A stretch of DNA of 64,000 nt from Xanthomonas hyacinthi (lineage in GTDB: Bacteria; Pseudomonadota; Gammaproteobacteria; Xanthomonadales; Xanthomonadaceae). The stretch is from positions 4,781,001 to 4,845,000 of the forward strand of contig NZ_CP043476.1 in the NCBI RefSeq assembly GCF_009769165.1. The letters run 5' to 3'. The notes beneath the pieces were generated by a model, which was not told the DNA's origin, ran no database searches, and worked only from the letters and a program-made list of their open reading frames with translations. A program made the position numbers and the translations under genes. The first letter of the stretch is position 1, and the number at the start of each line of letters is the position of its first letter. Below are positions 9,100-18,065 of this stretch, one piece after another.

Positions 9100-9203
9100 T
9101 CGCCCCGTCGCGACGCGCCGAGCGCACTTTAGAGATGACTGTCACAAAAAATACGCAGTAGAGCGGCGATAGTCGGGTTTCCCCCGACTGGAGACGTCTG
9201 CGC

Positions 9204-9746
9204 ATGTCCATCTGGAAAGATCAGGGTACCCCGCGCAAGGATGGCCTGCCGCTGCCTGGCACGCCCGGCGCCACCGCTGCGCCCGAGCCGCGCCCGCCTG
9301 GCGAGCCGGCGCTCGGCGAGTCCGTCGTCGCGGTCGCCGCGGCCGCTCCCGCCCCCGTACGCGGCGCAGCGCCGGCGGCGAAGGAGTCGTTGATCGCCGC
9401 CGACATCACCATCGAAGGCAAGATCGAAGGCACCGGCCATATCCGCATCGCCGGCAAGTTCAAGGGCGACGTCAACGTACAGGGCGACCTGACCATCGAG
9501 ACCGGAGCCAAGCTCAGCGGCGGCGTGCGCGCCAACAAGGTGATCATCGCCGGCGAGCTGGAAGGCAATATCGAATCGGCCTCGCAGGTGGAGCTGCTGG
9601 CCTCCGGCGCGCTGATCGGCGACGTCAAGGCCGGGTCGCTGACCGTGGCCGCCGGCGCGCGGATGCGCGGCCAGGCCGATTTCGGCTGGGAAGACGACAA
9701 GGGCCGCAAGGGCGGCAAGGCGACGGAGCCCGACGCCGGCGCATGA
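9204..9746 (+). CDS. Bactofilin (polymer-forming cytoskeletal protein)
   Basis: A 180-residue protein with a proline/alanine-rich unstructured N-terminus (1-60), a central bactofilin beta-helix domain (about 65-160: SLIAADITIEGKIEGTGHIR, GDLTIETGAKLSGG, ASGALIGDVKAGSLTV) and a short charged tail. Bactofilins polymerise without nucleotide into filaments that organise cell-wall enzymes, stalks or motility machines. The stop overlaps the next gene's start (ATGA), so the two are translationally coupled. The presence of a small zinc-ribbon partner rather than a LytM peptidase is notable. Confidence 0.92.
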   Translation: MSIWKDQGTPRKDGLPLPGTPGATAAPEPRPPGEPALGESVVAVAAAAPAPVRGAAPAAKESLIAADITIEGKIEGTGHIRIAGKFKGDVNVQGDLTIETGAKLSGGVRANKVIIAGELEGNIESASQVELLASGALIGDVKAGSLTVAAGARMRGQADFGWEDDKGRKGGKATEPDAGA

Positions 9747-10111
9747 GCACGCCGCGTCCCGGCAGCCCGGGGGCGACCCGGACCTGCCCGCACTGCAAGG
9801 CCACGATCCTGGAGAGCGCCAGCGTGTGCCCGGCCTGCAAGCACCACCTGCGCTTCGACTCGGCGGTGCTGCAGCAGTCGGCAGCGACCGCGACGGTACC
9901 GCTGCGCGTGCAGGGCACCATCCAGCACCCCGCCGACGGCACCGCCTGGGAGTACACGGTGGTGGTGACGATCCGCAACGGCCGCGGCGAAGAGATCAAG
10001 CGCCAGCTGGTCGGCGTCGGCGCGATGCTGGACGGCGAGGAGCGCAGTTTCACCTTGTCGGTGGAAGCGACCCAGGCCAAGGGCGGCGGCAAACGCGGCA
10101 CGCGGCATTGA
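9743..10111 (+). CDS. Zinc-ribbon protein coupled to bactofilin
   Basis: A 122-residue cytoplasmic protein. Residues 15-32 form a four-cysteine zinc ribbon (CPHC, ten residues, CPAC). Residues about 50-110 form a beta-rich domain with GTIQHPADGTAWEYTVVVTI and a basic tail. It has no signal peptide or membrane segment. Its start codon overlaps the bactofilin stop, so it is made from the same message and may bind or regulate the filament. The specific function is not known to me. Confidence 0.8.
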   Translation: MSTPRPGSPGATRTCPHCKATILESASVCPACKHHLRFDSAVLQQSAATATVPLRVQGTIQHPADGTAWEYTVVVTIRNGRGEEIKRQLVGVGAMLDGEERSFTLSVEATQAKGGGKRGTRH

Positions 10112-10120
10112 GGCCTGTAG

Positions 10121-10160
10121 CCCCTCTCCCACCGGGAGAGGGGTTGGGGTGAGGGTGCGG
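10121..10160. repeat. CTCTCCC/GGGAGAGGGG-TGAGGGTGCGG intergenic repeat
   Basis: CCCCTCTCCC-accg-GGGAGAGGGG hairpin followed by ttggggtgagggtgcgg. It lies between two convergent genes, so it may also serve as a transcription end. The same element, as an inverted doublet, is inserted in mfd at about 54983-55193. Confidence 0.8.
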
Positions 10161-10180
10161 CGCCTAGCCATGCCGCACGG

Positions 10181-11821
10181 TCACGGCAGCGCGCGCGCCA
10201 ACAGCTCCTCCACCGGCACATCCCCCTCCAGCGTGCCGAACGCCAGCCCGTGCGCGCCAGCCAGGCGGCTACGCACGAACGCGGCCGCCGCCGGGCTGGC
10301 GCTGCGCAGCAGCAGCGCACCCTGCAGGGCCAGCGCGATGCGTTCGGCGATGCGCCGCGCGGCATATTCGTCCACCTCGCCGTTGCCAGCCAGCGGCACG
10401 CGCAGCGCATCCAGCGCCGCATCATAGTCCGGGTGGGTGCCAGCCGCGGCGTCCAGCTCGGCCAGCAGCGCCGCCGCGCTGGCCGGCTCGCGCGCCAGCG
10501 CACGCAGCACGTCCAGGCACTGGATGTTGCCGCTGCCTTCCCAGATCGAATTCAGCGGCGCCTGCCGGTACAGCCGCGGCAGGATCGATTCCTCCACATA
10601 GCCCGCACCGCCCAGGCATTCCTGCGCCTCGTTGACGAAGGCCGGCGCGCGCTTGCACAACCAGTACTTGCCCAGCGCGGTGGCGATGCGCGCGAACGCG
10701 GCTGCGGCCGGATCGCGCTCGGCCGCATCCACCGCGCGCGCCACGCGCAACGCGAACGCGGTGGCCGCCTCGGACTCGAGCGCCAGGTCGGCGAGCACGT
10801 TGCGCATCAGCGGCTGCTCGGCCAGGCGCTTGCCGAACACGAGGCGATGCCGCGCATGATGCAGCGCCTGCGCCAACGCCATGCGCATCTGCGCGGCGGC
10901 GGCGAGCATGCAGTCCAGCCGGGTCAGCATCACCATGCCGATGATGCGCGCCACGCCGCGCCCCTCCTCGCCGATGCGCTGCGCCCAGGCGCCGGCGAAT
11001 TCGACTTCGCTGGAGGCGTTGGACCAGTCGCCGAGCTTGTCCTTCAAGCGCATCAGCCGCAGCGCGTTGAGCCGGCCGTCGGACAGGCGCCGCGGCAGCA
11101 GGAAGCAGCTCAGTCCGCCCGGCGCCTGCGCCAGCACCAGGAAGCCGTCGGACATCGGCGCGGAGAAGAACCACTTGTGCCCGACCAGTGCGTACTCGCC
11201 CTCGCGGCCCAGCGGCGTGGCGACGGTGGCGTTGCTGCGCACGTCCGAACCGCCCTGCTTCTCGGTCATGCCCATGCCCAGGGTGATGCCGGCCTTGTCG
11301 GCGATCGGCACGTCGCGCGGGTCGTAGTGCGGCGCGGCGGCCTTGTCCGCCCAGTCACGCAGCGCCGGGGCCTGGCGCAGCACCGCGACCGCGGCGTGGG
11401 TCATGGTCAGCGGACAGCTGGTGCCGGCCTCGGCCTGGTGGTGCAGGTAGCTCAGCGCCGCCCGCGCCACATGCGCACCCGGCTGCGGCGTGTGCCAGGA
11501 CAGGCCGGCCACGCCGTGGCGTTTCGCCGCATCCAGCAACTGGTGGTAGGCCGGATGGAATTCGACCGTGTCGATGCGGTGGCCGTAGCGGTCGTGCGTG
11601 CGCAGCCGCGGCCGGTCGCGGTTGGCATCGAAGCCGAGCCGGTACAGCGTGTCGCCGGCGAGCGCGCCGTACTGCGCCAGTTGCGCGGCGAACGCGTCGC
11701 CGCCCTCGCGCGCGACCGCGGCGCGCAGCACCGCATCGTCGCGCCACAGGTCGCGCGGCTCGAACGGCGGCGGCTGGTTGTCGACCACGTGCGTGGCGAA
11801 GGCGGGCAGTTCGGATTGCAT
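10181..11821 (-). CDS. AidB-type acyl-CoA dehydrogenase
   Basis: A 546-residue flavoprotein of the acyl-CoA dehydrogenase superfamily. The N-terminus (THVVDNQPPPFEPRDLW) is the hallmark of AidB, the alkylation-inducible isovaleryl-CoA dehydrogenase-like protein that binds DNA as a tetramer. MTEKQGGSDVRSN and LGGAGYVEES are family FAD/substrate motifs, and the C-terminal region extends beyond ordinary acyl-CoA dehydrogenases as in AidB. I chose the ATG at 11821 because gggagggag precedes it by a few bases; an upstream ATG would add ten residues. It is divergent from the DNA-ligase operon, so an alkylation- or damage-related role is plausible. A metabolic role in leucine degradation is the alternative. 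Confidence 0.88.
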   Translation of the reverse strand: MQSELPAFATHVVDNQPPPFEPRDLWRDDAVLRAAVAREGGDAFAAQLAQYGALAGDTLYRLGFDANRDRPRLRTHDRYGHRIDTVEFHPAYHQLLDAAKRHGVAGLSWHTPQPGAHVARAALSYLHHQAEAGTSCPLTMTHAAVAVLRQAPALRDWADKAAAPHYDPRDVPIADKAGITLGMGMTEKQGGSDVRSNATVATPLGREGEYALVGHKWFFSAPMSDGFLVLAQAPGGLSCFLLPRRLSDGRLNALRLMRLKDKLGDWSNASSEVEFAGAWAQRIGEEGRGVARIIGMVMLTRLDCMLAAAAQMRMALAQALHHARHRLVFGKRLAEQPLMRNVLADLALESEAATAFALRVARAVDAAERDPAAAAFARIATALGKYWLCKRAPAFVNEAQECLGGAGYVEESILPRLYRQAPLNSIWEGSGNIQCLDVLRALAREPASAAALLAELDAAAGTHPDYDAALDALRVPLAGNGEVDEYAARRIAERIALALQGALLLRSASPAAAAFVRSRLAGAHGLAFGTLEGDVPVEELLARALP

Positions 11822-11933
11822 GCATCTCCCTCCCAGAAGCGCGTGCCGCATTGTGGCCGATCCTTCCGCGCGCAGCGAACCGCACGGCCTGGATTCTCAT
11901 CTCCTGCACACCGCCTTGGACACAGTGACGGCC

Positions 11934-12938
11934 ATGCCGAAACCCGCTTCCCAGGACCTGGTGGTGCTGCGCCCGGAAGGGCTGTACTGCCCCGCCGGCG
12001 ACTTCCATATCGACCCCTGGCGCCCGGTGCCGCGCGCGGTCATCACCCATGGCCACGGCGACCACGCCCGCGCCGGCATGGGCGAATACCATTGCGCCGC
12101 CGCCGGCCTGCCGATCCTGCGCTGGCGCCTCGGCGACCAGGCCTACCGCGCCTACGACTATGGCGAACGCTTCGCGCTGGGCGCAGCGACGGTGTCGCTG
12201 CATCCGGCCGGGCACGTGCTCGGCTCGGCGCAGGTGCGCATCGCCGTGGACGGCGAAGTGTGGGTGGCCTCGGGCGACTACAAGCGCCAGCCCGACCCGA
12301 CCTGCGCGGCGTTCGAAGTGGTGCGCTGCGACACCTTCATCACCGAAGCCACCTTCGGCCTGCCGGTGTACCGCTGGCCGGACACCGCCGCGGTGGCGCG
12401 CGAGATCGTGGCCTGGCGCCGCGAATGCGCCGTGCACGGCGAGGCCGCGGTGCTGTTCTGCTACGCGCTGGGCAAGGCGCAGCGGGTGCTGGCCGAACTG
12501 CAGCCGTGGGACGATCAACCGGCGCTGCTGCACGGCGCGGTCGCCGCCGGCGTGGCGGTGTACCGCGACGCCGGCGTGGCGATGCTGGACACGCGTCCGG
12601 TCGCCGAGCTGGACAAGCGCGCCGACTACGCCGGGCAACTGGTGCTGGCGCCGCCGTCGGCCGCGGGCAGTCCGTGGCTGCGCCGCTTCCGCCATGCGCA
12701 ACTCGGCTTCGCCTCCGGCTGGATGCGGCTGCGCGGCAACCGGCGCCGACGCAACTACGACCGCGGCTTCGTGGTCTCCGACCATGCGGACTGGCCCGAC
12801 CTGCTGCGCACCATCGAAGACACCGGCGCGCGACGGGTCATCGCCACCCACGGCAACACCGATGCGATCATCCGCGCCTTGAACGAACGCGGCGTGGCCG
12901 CCGAGGCATTCCGCACCGACTACGGTGCCGAGGAGTGA
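11934..12938 (+). CDS. Ligase-associated DNA exonuclease (metallo-beta-lactamase fold)
   Basis: A 334-residue MBL-fold/beta-CASP-like nuclease. The metal site is THGHGDHARAG (HxHxDH, residues 39-44), with further ligands in HPAGHVLGS and SGDYKRQPDP, and a C-terminal SDHADWPDL. Proteins of this type next to an ATP-dependent ligase and an Lhr-like helicase form the ligase-associated exonuclease family (Lhr-Exo), thought to trim DNA ends before joining. It is the first gene of four overlapping genes; its stop overlaps the ligase GTG start. I chose the ATG at 11934; a GTG nine bases upstream is an alternative. Confidence 0.9.
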   Translation: MPKPASQDLVVLRPEGLYCPAGDFHIDPWRPVPRAVITHGHGDHARAGMGEYHCAAAGLPILRWRLGDQAYRAYDYGERFALGAATVSLHPAGHVLGSAQVRIAVDGEVWVASGDYKRQPDPTCAAFEVVRCDTFITEATFGLPVYRWPDTAAVAREIVAWRRECAVHGEAAVLFCYALGKAQRVLAELQPWDDQPALLHGAVAAGVAVYRDAGVAMLDTRPVAELDKRADYAGQLVLAPPSAAGSPWLRRFRHAQLGFASGWMRLRGNRRRRNYDRGFVVSDHADWPDLLRTIEDTGARRVIATHGNTDAIIRALNERGVAAEAFRTDYGAEE

Positions 12939-14527
12939 AGCGCTTCGCCGCGCTGTACCGGCAGCTGGACCAGAGCACCGCGACGCTGGACAAGCGCGCC
13001 GCGCTGGTCGCGTATTTCGAGCAGGCGCCGCCGGCCGATGCCGCATGGGCGATCTGGCTGCTGAGCGGCGGCAAGCTGCGACGCATCGCCAATACCCGCG
13101 AACTGCGCGAGTGGATCGCGCAGGAAAGCGGCCTGCCCGGCTGGCTGGTGGACGACAGCTACGACCACGTCGGCGACCTCGCCGAGACCCTGACCCTGTT
13201 GCTCGACGATCCGGCCGCAGCCTCCGACCCGGCGCCGCTGCGCGACTGGATCGAGGAACGCTTGTTGCCGGTCGCCGCGCAGGACGAGGCCGCGCGCCAT
13301 GCCGCGGTGCTGGCCGGCTGGCGCAGCCTGGCGTTCGACGAACGCCTGCTGTTCAACAAACTGCTGACCGGCGCGCTGCGCGTGGGCGTGTCGCAGCGGC
13401 TGGTGCAGCAGGCGCTGGCGGCGATGTCCGGCATCGGCATCGCACGCATCGCCCAGCGCATGCTCGGCGCCTGGTCGCCAACCCCTGCCGCGTTGAAAGA
13501 CCTGTTGTCGCACGAGGTGCTGGCCAGCGACCGCCAGCAGCCCTACCCGTTCTTCCTGGCTTCGCCGCTGGAAAACGACGTGGCCACGCTGGGCGCGATC
13601 GACGACTGGCAACTGGAATGGAAGTGGGACGGCATCCGCCTGCAGCTGATCCGCCGCGCCGGCGAAGTGGCGCTGTGGTCGCGCGGCGAGGAACGCCTGG
13701 ACGGCCGCTTTCCCGAGATCGAGACCGCCGCGGCCACGCTGCCGCAGGATGCGGTGATCGACGGCGAACTGCTGGGCTGGCGCGACGGCGACGCCGCGCC
13801 GCTACCGTTCGCCGCGCTGCAGACCCGCATCCAGCGGCGCAAGCCCGGCGCCAAGACGCTGGCCGATACGCCGGCGCGGGTGCTCGCCTACGACTTGCTG
13901 GAACTGGACGGCATCGACCTGCGCGAACAGCCGCTGGCGCAGCGCCGCGCGCAGTTGCAGGCATTGCTCGACGCGCACGCCGATCCGCGCATCGTGCTGT
14001 CGCCGCTGGTGCAGGCCGCGTCGTGGGATGCGGCCGCGGCGTTGCGCGAGGATGCGCGCGCGCGCGGCGTGGAAGGGCTGATGCTCAAGCGCGCCGCGTC
14101 GCCCTACCAATCCGGGCGCCGCCGCGGCGACTGGTGGAAGTGGAAGATCGAACCGCTGACCATCGACGCGGTGCTGCTGTACGCGCAGGCCGGCCACGGC
14201 CGCCGCAGCACGCTGTACACCGACTACACCTTCGGGCTGTGGGACGGCGAACAGCTGGTGCCGGTGGCCAAGGCATATTCGGGTTTGGACGACAGCGAGA
14301 TCCTGGCCCTGGACCGCTGGATCCGCGCGCACACCACCGAACGCTTCGGCCCGGTGCGCGCGGTGACGCCGTACCACGTGTTCGAACTCGGCTTCGAGGC
14401 GGTGAACAAGAGCAGCCGGCACAAGTCCGGCATCGCGGTGCGTTTCCCGCGCATCCTGCGCTGGCGCCACAACAAACCGTTCGCCGAGGCCGACCGGCTG
14501 TCCACGCTGCAGGCGCTGGCGCGATGA
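12935..14527 (+). CDS. ATP-dependent DNA ligase of the ligase-associated repair operon
   Basis: A 530-residue ligase. An N-terminal helical DNA-binding domain (1-205, with FNKLLTGALRVGVSQ) is followed by the nucleotidyltransferase domain, with adenylated lysine in EWKWDGIR (K230), motif III-like SRGEERLDGRFPE, motif IV DGELLGW and motif V GLMLKRAASPYQ with WWKWK. A C-terminal OB fold ends the protein. It seals nicks using ATP, unlike the essential NAD-dependent LigA. It starts at GTG, overlapping the exonuclease stop, and its stop overlaps the helicase ATG, indicating tight translational coupling. It is not a Ku-dependent LigD: there are no polymerase or nuclease modules and no ku nearby. Confidence 0.93.
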   Translation: MKRFAALYRQLDQSTATLDKRAALVAYFEQAPPADAAWAIWLLSGGKLRRIANTRELREWIAQESGLPGWLVDDSYDHVGDLAETLTLLLDDPAAASDPAPLRDWIEERLLPVAAQDEAARHAAVLAGWRSLAFDERLLFNKLLTGALRVGVSQRLVQQALAAMSGIGIARIAQRMLGAWSPTPAALKDLLSHEVLASDRQQPYPFFLASPLENDVATLGAIDDWQLEWKWDGIRLQLIRRAGEVALWSRGEERLDGRFPEIETAAATLPQDAVIDGELLGWRDGDAAPLPFAALQTRIQRRKPGAKTLADTPARVLAYDLLELDGIDLREQPLAQRRAQLQALLDAHADPRIVLSPLVQAASWDAAAALREDARARGVEGLMLKRAASPYQSGRRRGDWWKWKIEPLTIDAVLLYAQAGHGRRSTLYTDYTFGLWDGEQLVPVAKAYSGLDDSEILALDRWIRAHTTERFGPVRAVTPYHVFELGFEAVNKSSRHKSGIAVRFPRILRWRHNKPFAEADRLSTLQALAR

Positions 14528-17067
14528 CGCCGGCGCAGGCGCGCAAGCGCCCGGCCGATGCGCCGCTGTACGCATGGTTCGCCGCGCAGGGCTGGCAGCC
14601 GCTGCCGTTCCAGCGCGCGCTGTGGCAGCACTATCTGGACGGCGGCTCGGGCCTGCTGCACACGCCCACCGGCAGCGGCAAGACCCTGGCCGCGTTCGGC
14701 GGCCCGCTGCTGGAAGGCCTGCGCGAACAGGCCGCGCTGCAGGCATCCGCGCGCAAGGCGCCGCGCCGCAGCAAGGCCGCTGCCAACGCAAGCGCGTCGG
14801 CACCGGCCACACGCGCCCGCCGACAGGCACAGCGCGAGCTGAAAGTGCTGTGGATCACTCCGCTGCGCGCGCTCGCCGCCGACACCTTGCGCGCGTTGCG
14901 CGAACCGGCGCAGGCGCTGGGCCTGGACTGGCAGATCGGCCTGCGCACCGGCGACGCCAGCGCGCGCGACAAGCGCCTGGCGCGCAGCGGCAAGCTCGAC
15001 GTGCTGGTGACCACGCCCGAATCGCTGGCGCTGCTGCTGTCCTATGCGGACACCGCGCCGCAGCTGGCGACGCTGCGCTGCGTGATCGTCGACGAATGGC
15101 ACGAGCTGCTCGGCAACAAGCGCGGCGTGCTGCTGCAGCTGTGCCTGGCGCGGCTGCGCGCCTGGGCGCCGGCGCTGCGCACTTGGGGGCTGTCGGCCAC
15201 GCTCGGCAACCTGGACGAGGCGCGCGACGTGCTGCTGCCGCATGTACCGAACGCGCCGATCGTGGCCGGGGTCGAGCCGCGCACGCTGACCCTGGAAACG
15301 CTGGCCCCGGCCAGCGGCGAGCGCTTCCCCTGGGCCGGCCACCTCGGCCTGGCACAACTGCCACGGGTGCTGGAAAAACTGTTCGCGGTGCGCACCAGCC
15401 TGCTGTTCACCAATACCCGCGCGCAGGCCGAACTGTGGCACCAGGCGCTGGAATCGGTGTGGCCCGAGGACGCGCAGAGCCTGGCCCTGCACCACGGCTC
15501 GCTGGATCCGGCGCTGCGCCGCGCCGCCGAACACGGCCTGCGCGACGGCAGCCTGCGCTGTGTGGTGGCGACCTCGAGCCTGGACCTGGGCGTGGATTTT
15601 CCCGCGGTCGACCAGGTGCTGCAGATCGGCAGTCCGAAGGGCGTGGCACGGCTGCTGCAGCGCGCCGGCCGCGCCAGGCACCATCCCGGCGAGGCCGGCC
15701 ACGTGCTGTGCGTGCCCTCGCACGCATTGGAGCTGGTCGAGTACGCCGCCGCGCGCCGCGCCATCGCCCACGGCCGCGTCGAATCGCGGCCATCACCGCG
15801 CTTGTCGCTGGACGTGCTGGCGCAGCATTGCGTGAGCTGCGCGCTGGGCGGCGGCTTCCGCGCCGACGCGCTGTTCGCCGAAGTGCGCGGCAGCGCCGCG
15901 TTCGCCGCGCTCGACGCGCCGACCTGGGCCGCGGTGCTGGATTTCGTCGTGCAGGGCGGCCGCGCGCTGGCGCAATACCCGGACTACCGCAAGGTGGTGC
16001 GCGACGACGACGGCGTGTACCGCGTGCACGACCGCCGCATCGCGCTGCGCCACCGCCTGTCGATCGGCACCATCACCAGCGACGGCAGCGTCGCGGTGCG
16101 GTTCCTGCGCGGCGGCCGGCTCGGCGCGGTGGAGGAGCAGTTCGTCGGCCGCCTGCGCCGCGGCGACCGCTTCCAGTTCGCCGGGCGCCTGCTGGAGCTG
16201 GTGCGGCTGGAAGACATGACCGCCTACGTGCGCCTGGCCAAGGGCGGCGACGGCAGCGTGCCGAAATGGATGGGCGGGCGCATGCCGCTGTCCTCGGCGC
16301 TGGCCCACGAAGTGGAGGCGGTGTTCGCCGAGCCGCGCGGCGAGGAGGAACTGCGCGCATTGGCGCCGCTGCTCGGCCTGCAGCGCGCCCTGTCGGCGCT
16401 GCCGTCGCCGCAGCGGCTGCTGGTGGAAAGCGTGCGCGCCCGCGACGGCCGCCACGTGTTCGTCTATCCGTTCGCCGGGCGCCAGGTGCACGAAGGCCTG
16501 GCCGCGCTGCTGGCGCTGCGCTGGGGCCGGCGCCAGCGCAATACTTTCAGTTTCGCCGCCAACGATTACGGGCTGGTGCTGTCGCCGGCGCAGGAGGTGG
16601 TCCCCGACGCAACGCTGCTGCGCGAACTGCTCAGCCCCGACCACCTGTTCGAGGACCTGCGCGAAAGCCTCAACCTCGGCGAACTGGCGCGGCGCCAGTT
16701 CCGCGAGATCGCGCGCGTGTCCGGACTGCTGCCGCCGAGCCTGCCCGGCGGCACGCCGCGCAGCCTGCGCCAGCTGCAGGCCTCCAGCGGCCTGCTGTAC
16801 GACGTGCTGCGCCGCTTCGATCCCGAGCATCTGTTGCTGGCGCAGGCCGAGCGCGAAGTGCTGCAGGGCGAGATGGAACTGACCCGGCTCGCCGCCACCC
16901 TGCACGACTGCGCCGGGCGCGCCTTGGCCCTGCACACGCCGCGCAGCCTGACCCCGCTGTCGTTCCCGCTGTGGGCCGAGAGCATCCGCGGCCAGCTCAG
17001 CACCGAGGACTGGAAGGCGCGGGTGATGCGCGCCGCCGCGCAACTGGAACAGCGCCATGCGCGCTGA
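14524..17067 (+). CDS. Ligase-associated DEXH-box helicase (Lhr-like)
   Basis: An 847-residue superfamily-2 DNA helicase. Walker A is HTPTGSGKT (K53), the DExH box is VDEWHELLG (190-193), motif III is LSATLGN, and motif VI is LLQRAGRARHHPG. The rest is the winged-helix and Lhr-core C-terminal region. Residues about 84-107 form a basic, low-complexity insertion (ARKAPRRSKAAANASASAPA) between motifs I and Ia. It should translocate on single-stranded DNA 3' to 5' and work with the exonuclease, ligase and phosphoesterase of the same operon. It overlaps the ligase by four bases and the phosphoesterase by eleven. Confidence 0.93.
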   Translation: MTPAQARKRPADAPLYAWFAAQGWQPLPFQRALWQHYLDGGSGLLHTPTGSGKTLAAFGGPLLEGLREQAALQASARKAPRRSKAAANASASAPATRARRQAQRELKVLWITPLRALAADTLRALREPAQALGLDWQIGLRTGDASARDKRLARSGKLDVLVTTPESLALLLSYADTAPQLATLRCVIVDEWHELLGNKRGVLLQLCLARLRAWAPALRTWGLSATLGNLDEARDVLLPHVPNAPIVAGVEPRTLTLETLAPASGERFPWAGHLGLAQLPRVLEKLFAVRTSLLFTNTRAQAELWHQALESVWPEDAQSLALHHGSLDPALRRAAEHGLRDGSLRCVVATSSLDLGVDFPAVDQVLQIGSPKGVARLLQRAGRARHHPGEAGHVLCVPSHALELVEYAAARRAIAHGRVESRPSPRLSLDVLAQHCVSCALGGGFRADALFAEVRGSAAFAALDAPTWAAVLDFVVQGGRALAQYPDYRKVVRDDDGVYRVHDRRIALRHRLSIGTITSDGSVAVRFLRGGRLGAVEEQFVGRLRRGDRFQFAGRLLELVRLEDMTAYVRLAKGGDGSVPKWMGGRMPLSSALAHEVEAVFAEPRGEEELRALAPLLGLQRALSALPSPQRLLVESVRARDGRHVFVYPFAGRQVHEGLAALLALRWGRRQRNTFSFAANDYGLVLSPAQEVVPDATLLRELLSPDHLFEDLRESLNLGELARRQFREIARVSGLLPPSLPGGTPRSLRQLQASSGLLYDVLRRFDPEHLLLAQAEREVLQGEMELTRLAATLHDCAGRALALHTPRSLTPLSFPLWAESIRGQLSTEDWKARVMRAAAQLEQRHAR

Positions 17068-17722
17068 GCTGGCCTGGACCCTGGCCGGCGAGCCGATGAC
17101 CCTGCTCGGCGAGCGTGCGCTGTACTGGCCGGCGCGGCGGCGGCTGCTGATCGCCGACCTGCACCTGGGCAAGGCCGACGTGTTCCGCCGCGCCGGCATC
17201 GGCCTGCCCAGCGGCGGCACCGCGCTGGATCTGCAACGCCTCGCGGCGCTACTGCAGGCGCAGGCGGCGCAGGAACTGTGGATCCTCGGCGACGTGCTGC
17301 ACGGCGCCGCGCCCGCGGCCGCCTGGCAGCGGCACTGGCACGCCTGGCGCGACGCGCATCCGCAACTGCGCGTGGCCGCGATCGCCGGCAACCACGACCG
17401 CGCGCTGGCGAACGCCGGGCTGGACATCGCGCTGCTCGGCGAGCAGGTCGAGGACGGCCCGTTCGCGCTACGCCACGATCCGGCGCCACACGCGTACCTG
17501 CATGTGCTGTGCGGGCACCTGCATCCGCTGGCCAAGCTGCCCGGGCTACGCCCGCGCTGGCCCGCATTCTGGTTGCGCGAACGGATGACGGTGCTGCCCG
17601 CGTTCTCGCACTTCACTGCCGGCGTGGCGCCGGTGCTGGATGCGGGAGAACGCCTGGTCGCCTGCGTCGAAGGCGCGGCGCTGGCGTTGTCGGTGGCGGC
17701 GCAATTGTCGACGCCGATTTGA
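17057..17722 (+). CDS. pdeM: Ligase-associated metallophosphoesterase PdeM
   Basis: A 221-residue calcineurin-like phosphoesterase. The dimetal motifs are ADLHLGK, LGDVLHG, AGNHDRAL and CGHLHPL, in the expected order. It is last in the four-gene operon, starting inside the helicase gene. Family members are proposed to process DNA ends as endonuclease or phosphodiesterase in the ligase-associated damage response. The N-terminus lacks a signal peptide, so it acts in the cytoplasm. Confidence 0.9.
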   Translation: MRAELAWTLAGEPMTLLGERALYWPARRRLLIADLHLGKADVFRRAGIGLPSGGTALDLQRLAALLQAQAAQELWILGDVLHGAAPAAAWQRHWHAWRDAHPQLRVAAIAGNHDRALANAGLDIALLGEQVEDGPFALRHDPAPHAYLHVLCGHLHPLAKLPGLRPRWPAFWLRERMTVLPAFSHFTAGVAPVLDAGERLVACVEGAALALSVAAQLSTPI

Positions 17723-18065
17723 AACTGACCCGCTTTTCCCTGGAGTGAACCCCTGCGGCTGTCCGGTACATTGCTGACGCTCGATACTGCAGCCTCTATG
17801 GCTGTATACGACCCACAGCGGGTTTGTCGCGGTTCGAATAAATGTAATAACTAGCGCAGCATCGAGTCCGAAGGACTCGGCAATTGTCTCGATGTTGACC
17901 AATCTGTCTTTCGTTTGGCTCGCGATCGTCGAGATTTCTCAAGGGCGGTCCTATGCTGCCCTTAAATGGGTTGCACTTGGCCTGGTAGTTTTCGGAATTT
18001 GCATCGTGCCGTTGCGCCGCAGGTCGTGAGAGTGTTGCCGTTTTTATCAAGGGAGTATTCGCACC
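17723..18065. other. AT-richer intergenic segment before the quinone oxidoreductase
   Basis: This stretch is visibly poorer in G+C than its neighbours (for example gaataaatgtaataactag near 17837) and marks a composition break at the end of the repair operon. It contains one plausible small membrane-protein frame (17892-18029, listed separately) and a good ribosome-binding site, aagggagtattcgcacc, for the next gene. No promoter is clear. Confidence 0.5.
17892..18029 (+). CDS. Putative 45-residue single-pass membrane protein
   Basis: ATG to TGA, 45 residues. The C-terminal half, WVALGLVVFGICIVPLRRR, looks like one transmembrane helix with a positively charged cytoplasmic end. No strong Shine-Dalgarno sequence is visible, and I do not recognise the family. 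It may be a real small protein, or the tail of a lost membrane-protein gene in this AT-rich patch. It sits 36 bases before the quinone oxidoreductase. Confidence 0.3.
   Translation: MLTNLSFVWLAIVEISQGRSYAALKWVALGLVVFGICIVPLRRRS

Noticed and set aside
10250..12900. Very long open frames opposite or overlapping aidB and the exonuclease gene
   Set aside because: High GC content keeps several frames open. The encoded sequence is Arg/Ala/Gly-rich without domains, while the called genes show clear family motifs.
12935..14527. LigD-type non-homologous end joining
   Set aside because: The ligase lacks polymerase and phosphoesterase modules and no Ku gene is adjacent; the operon matches the ligase-associated damage-response type.
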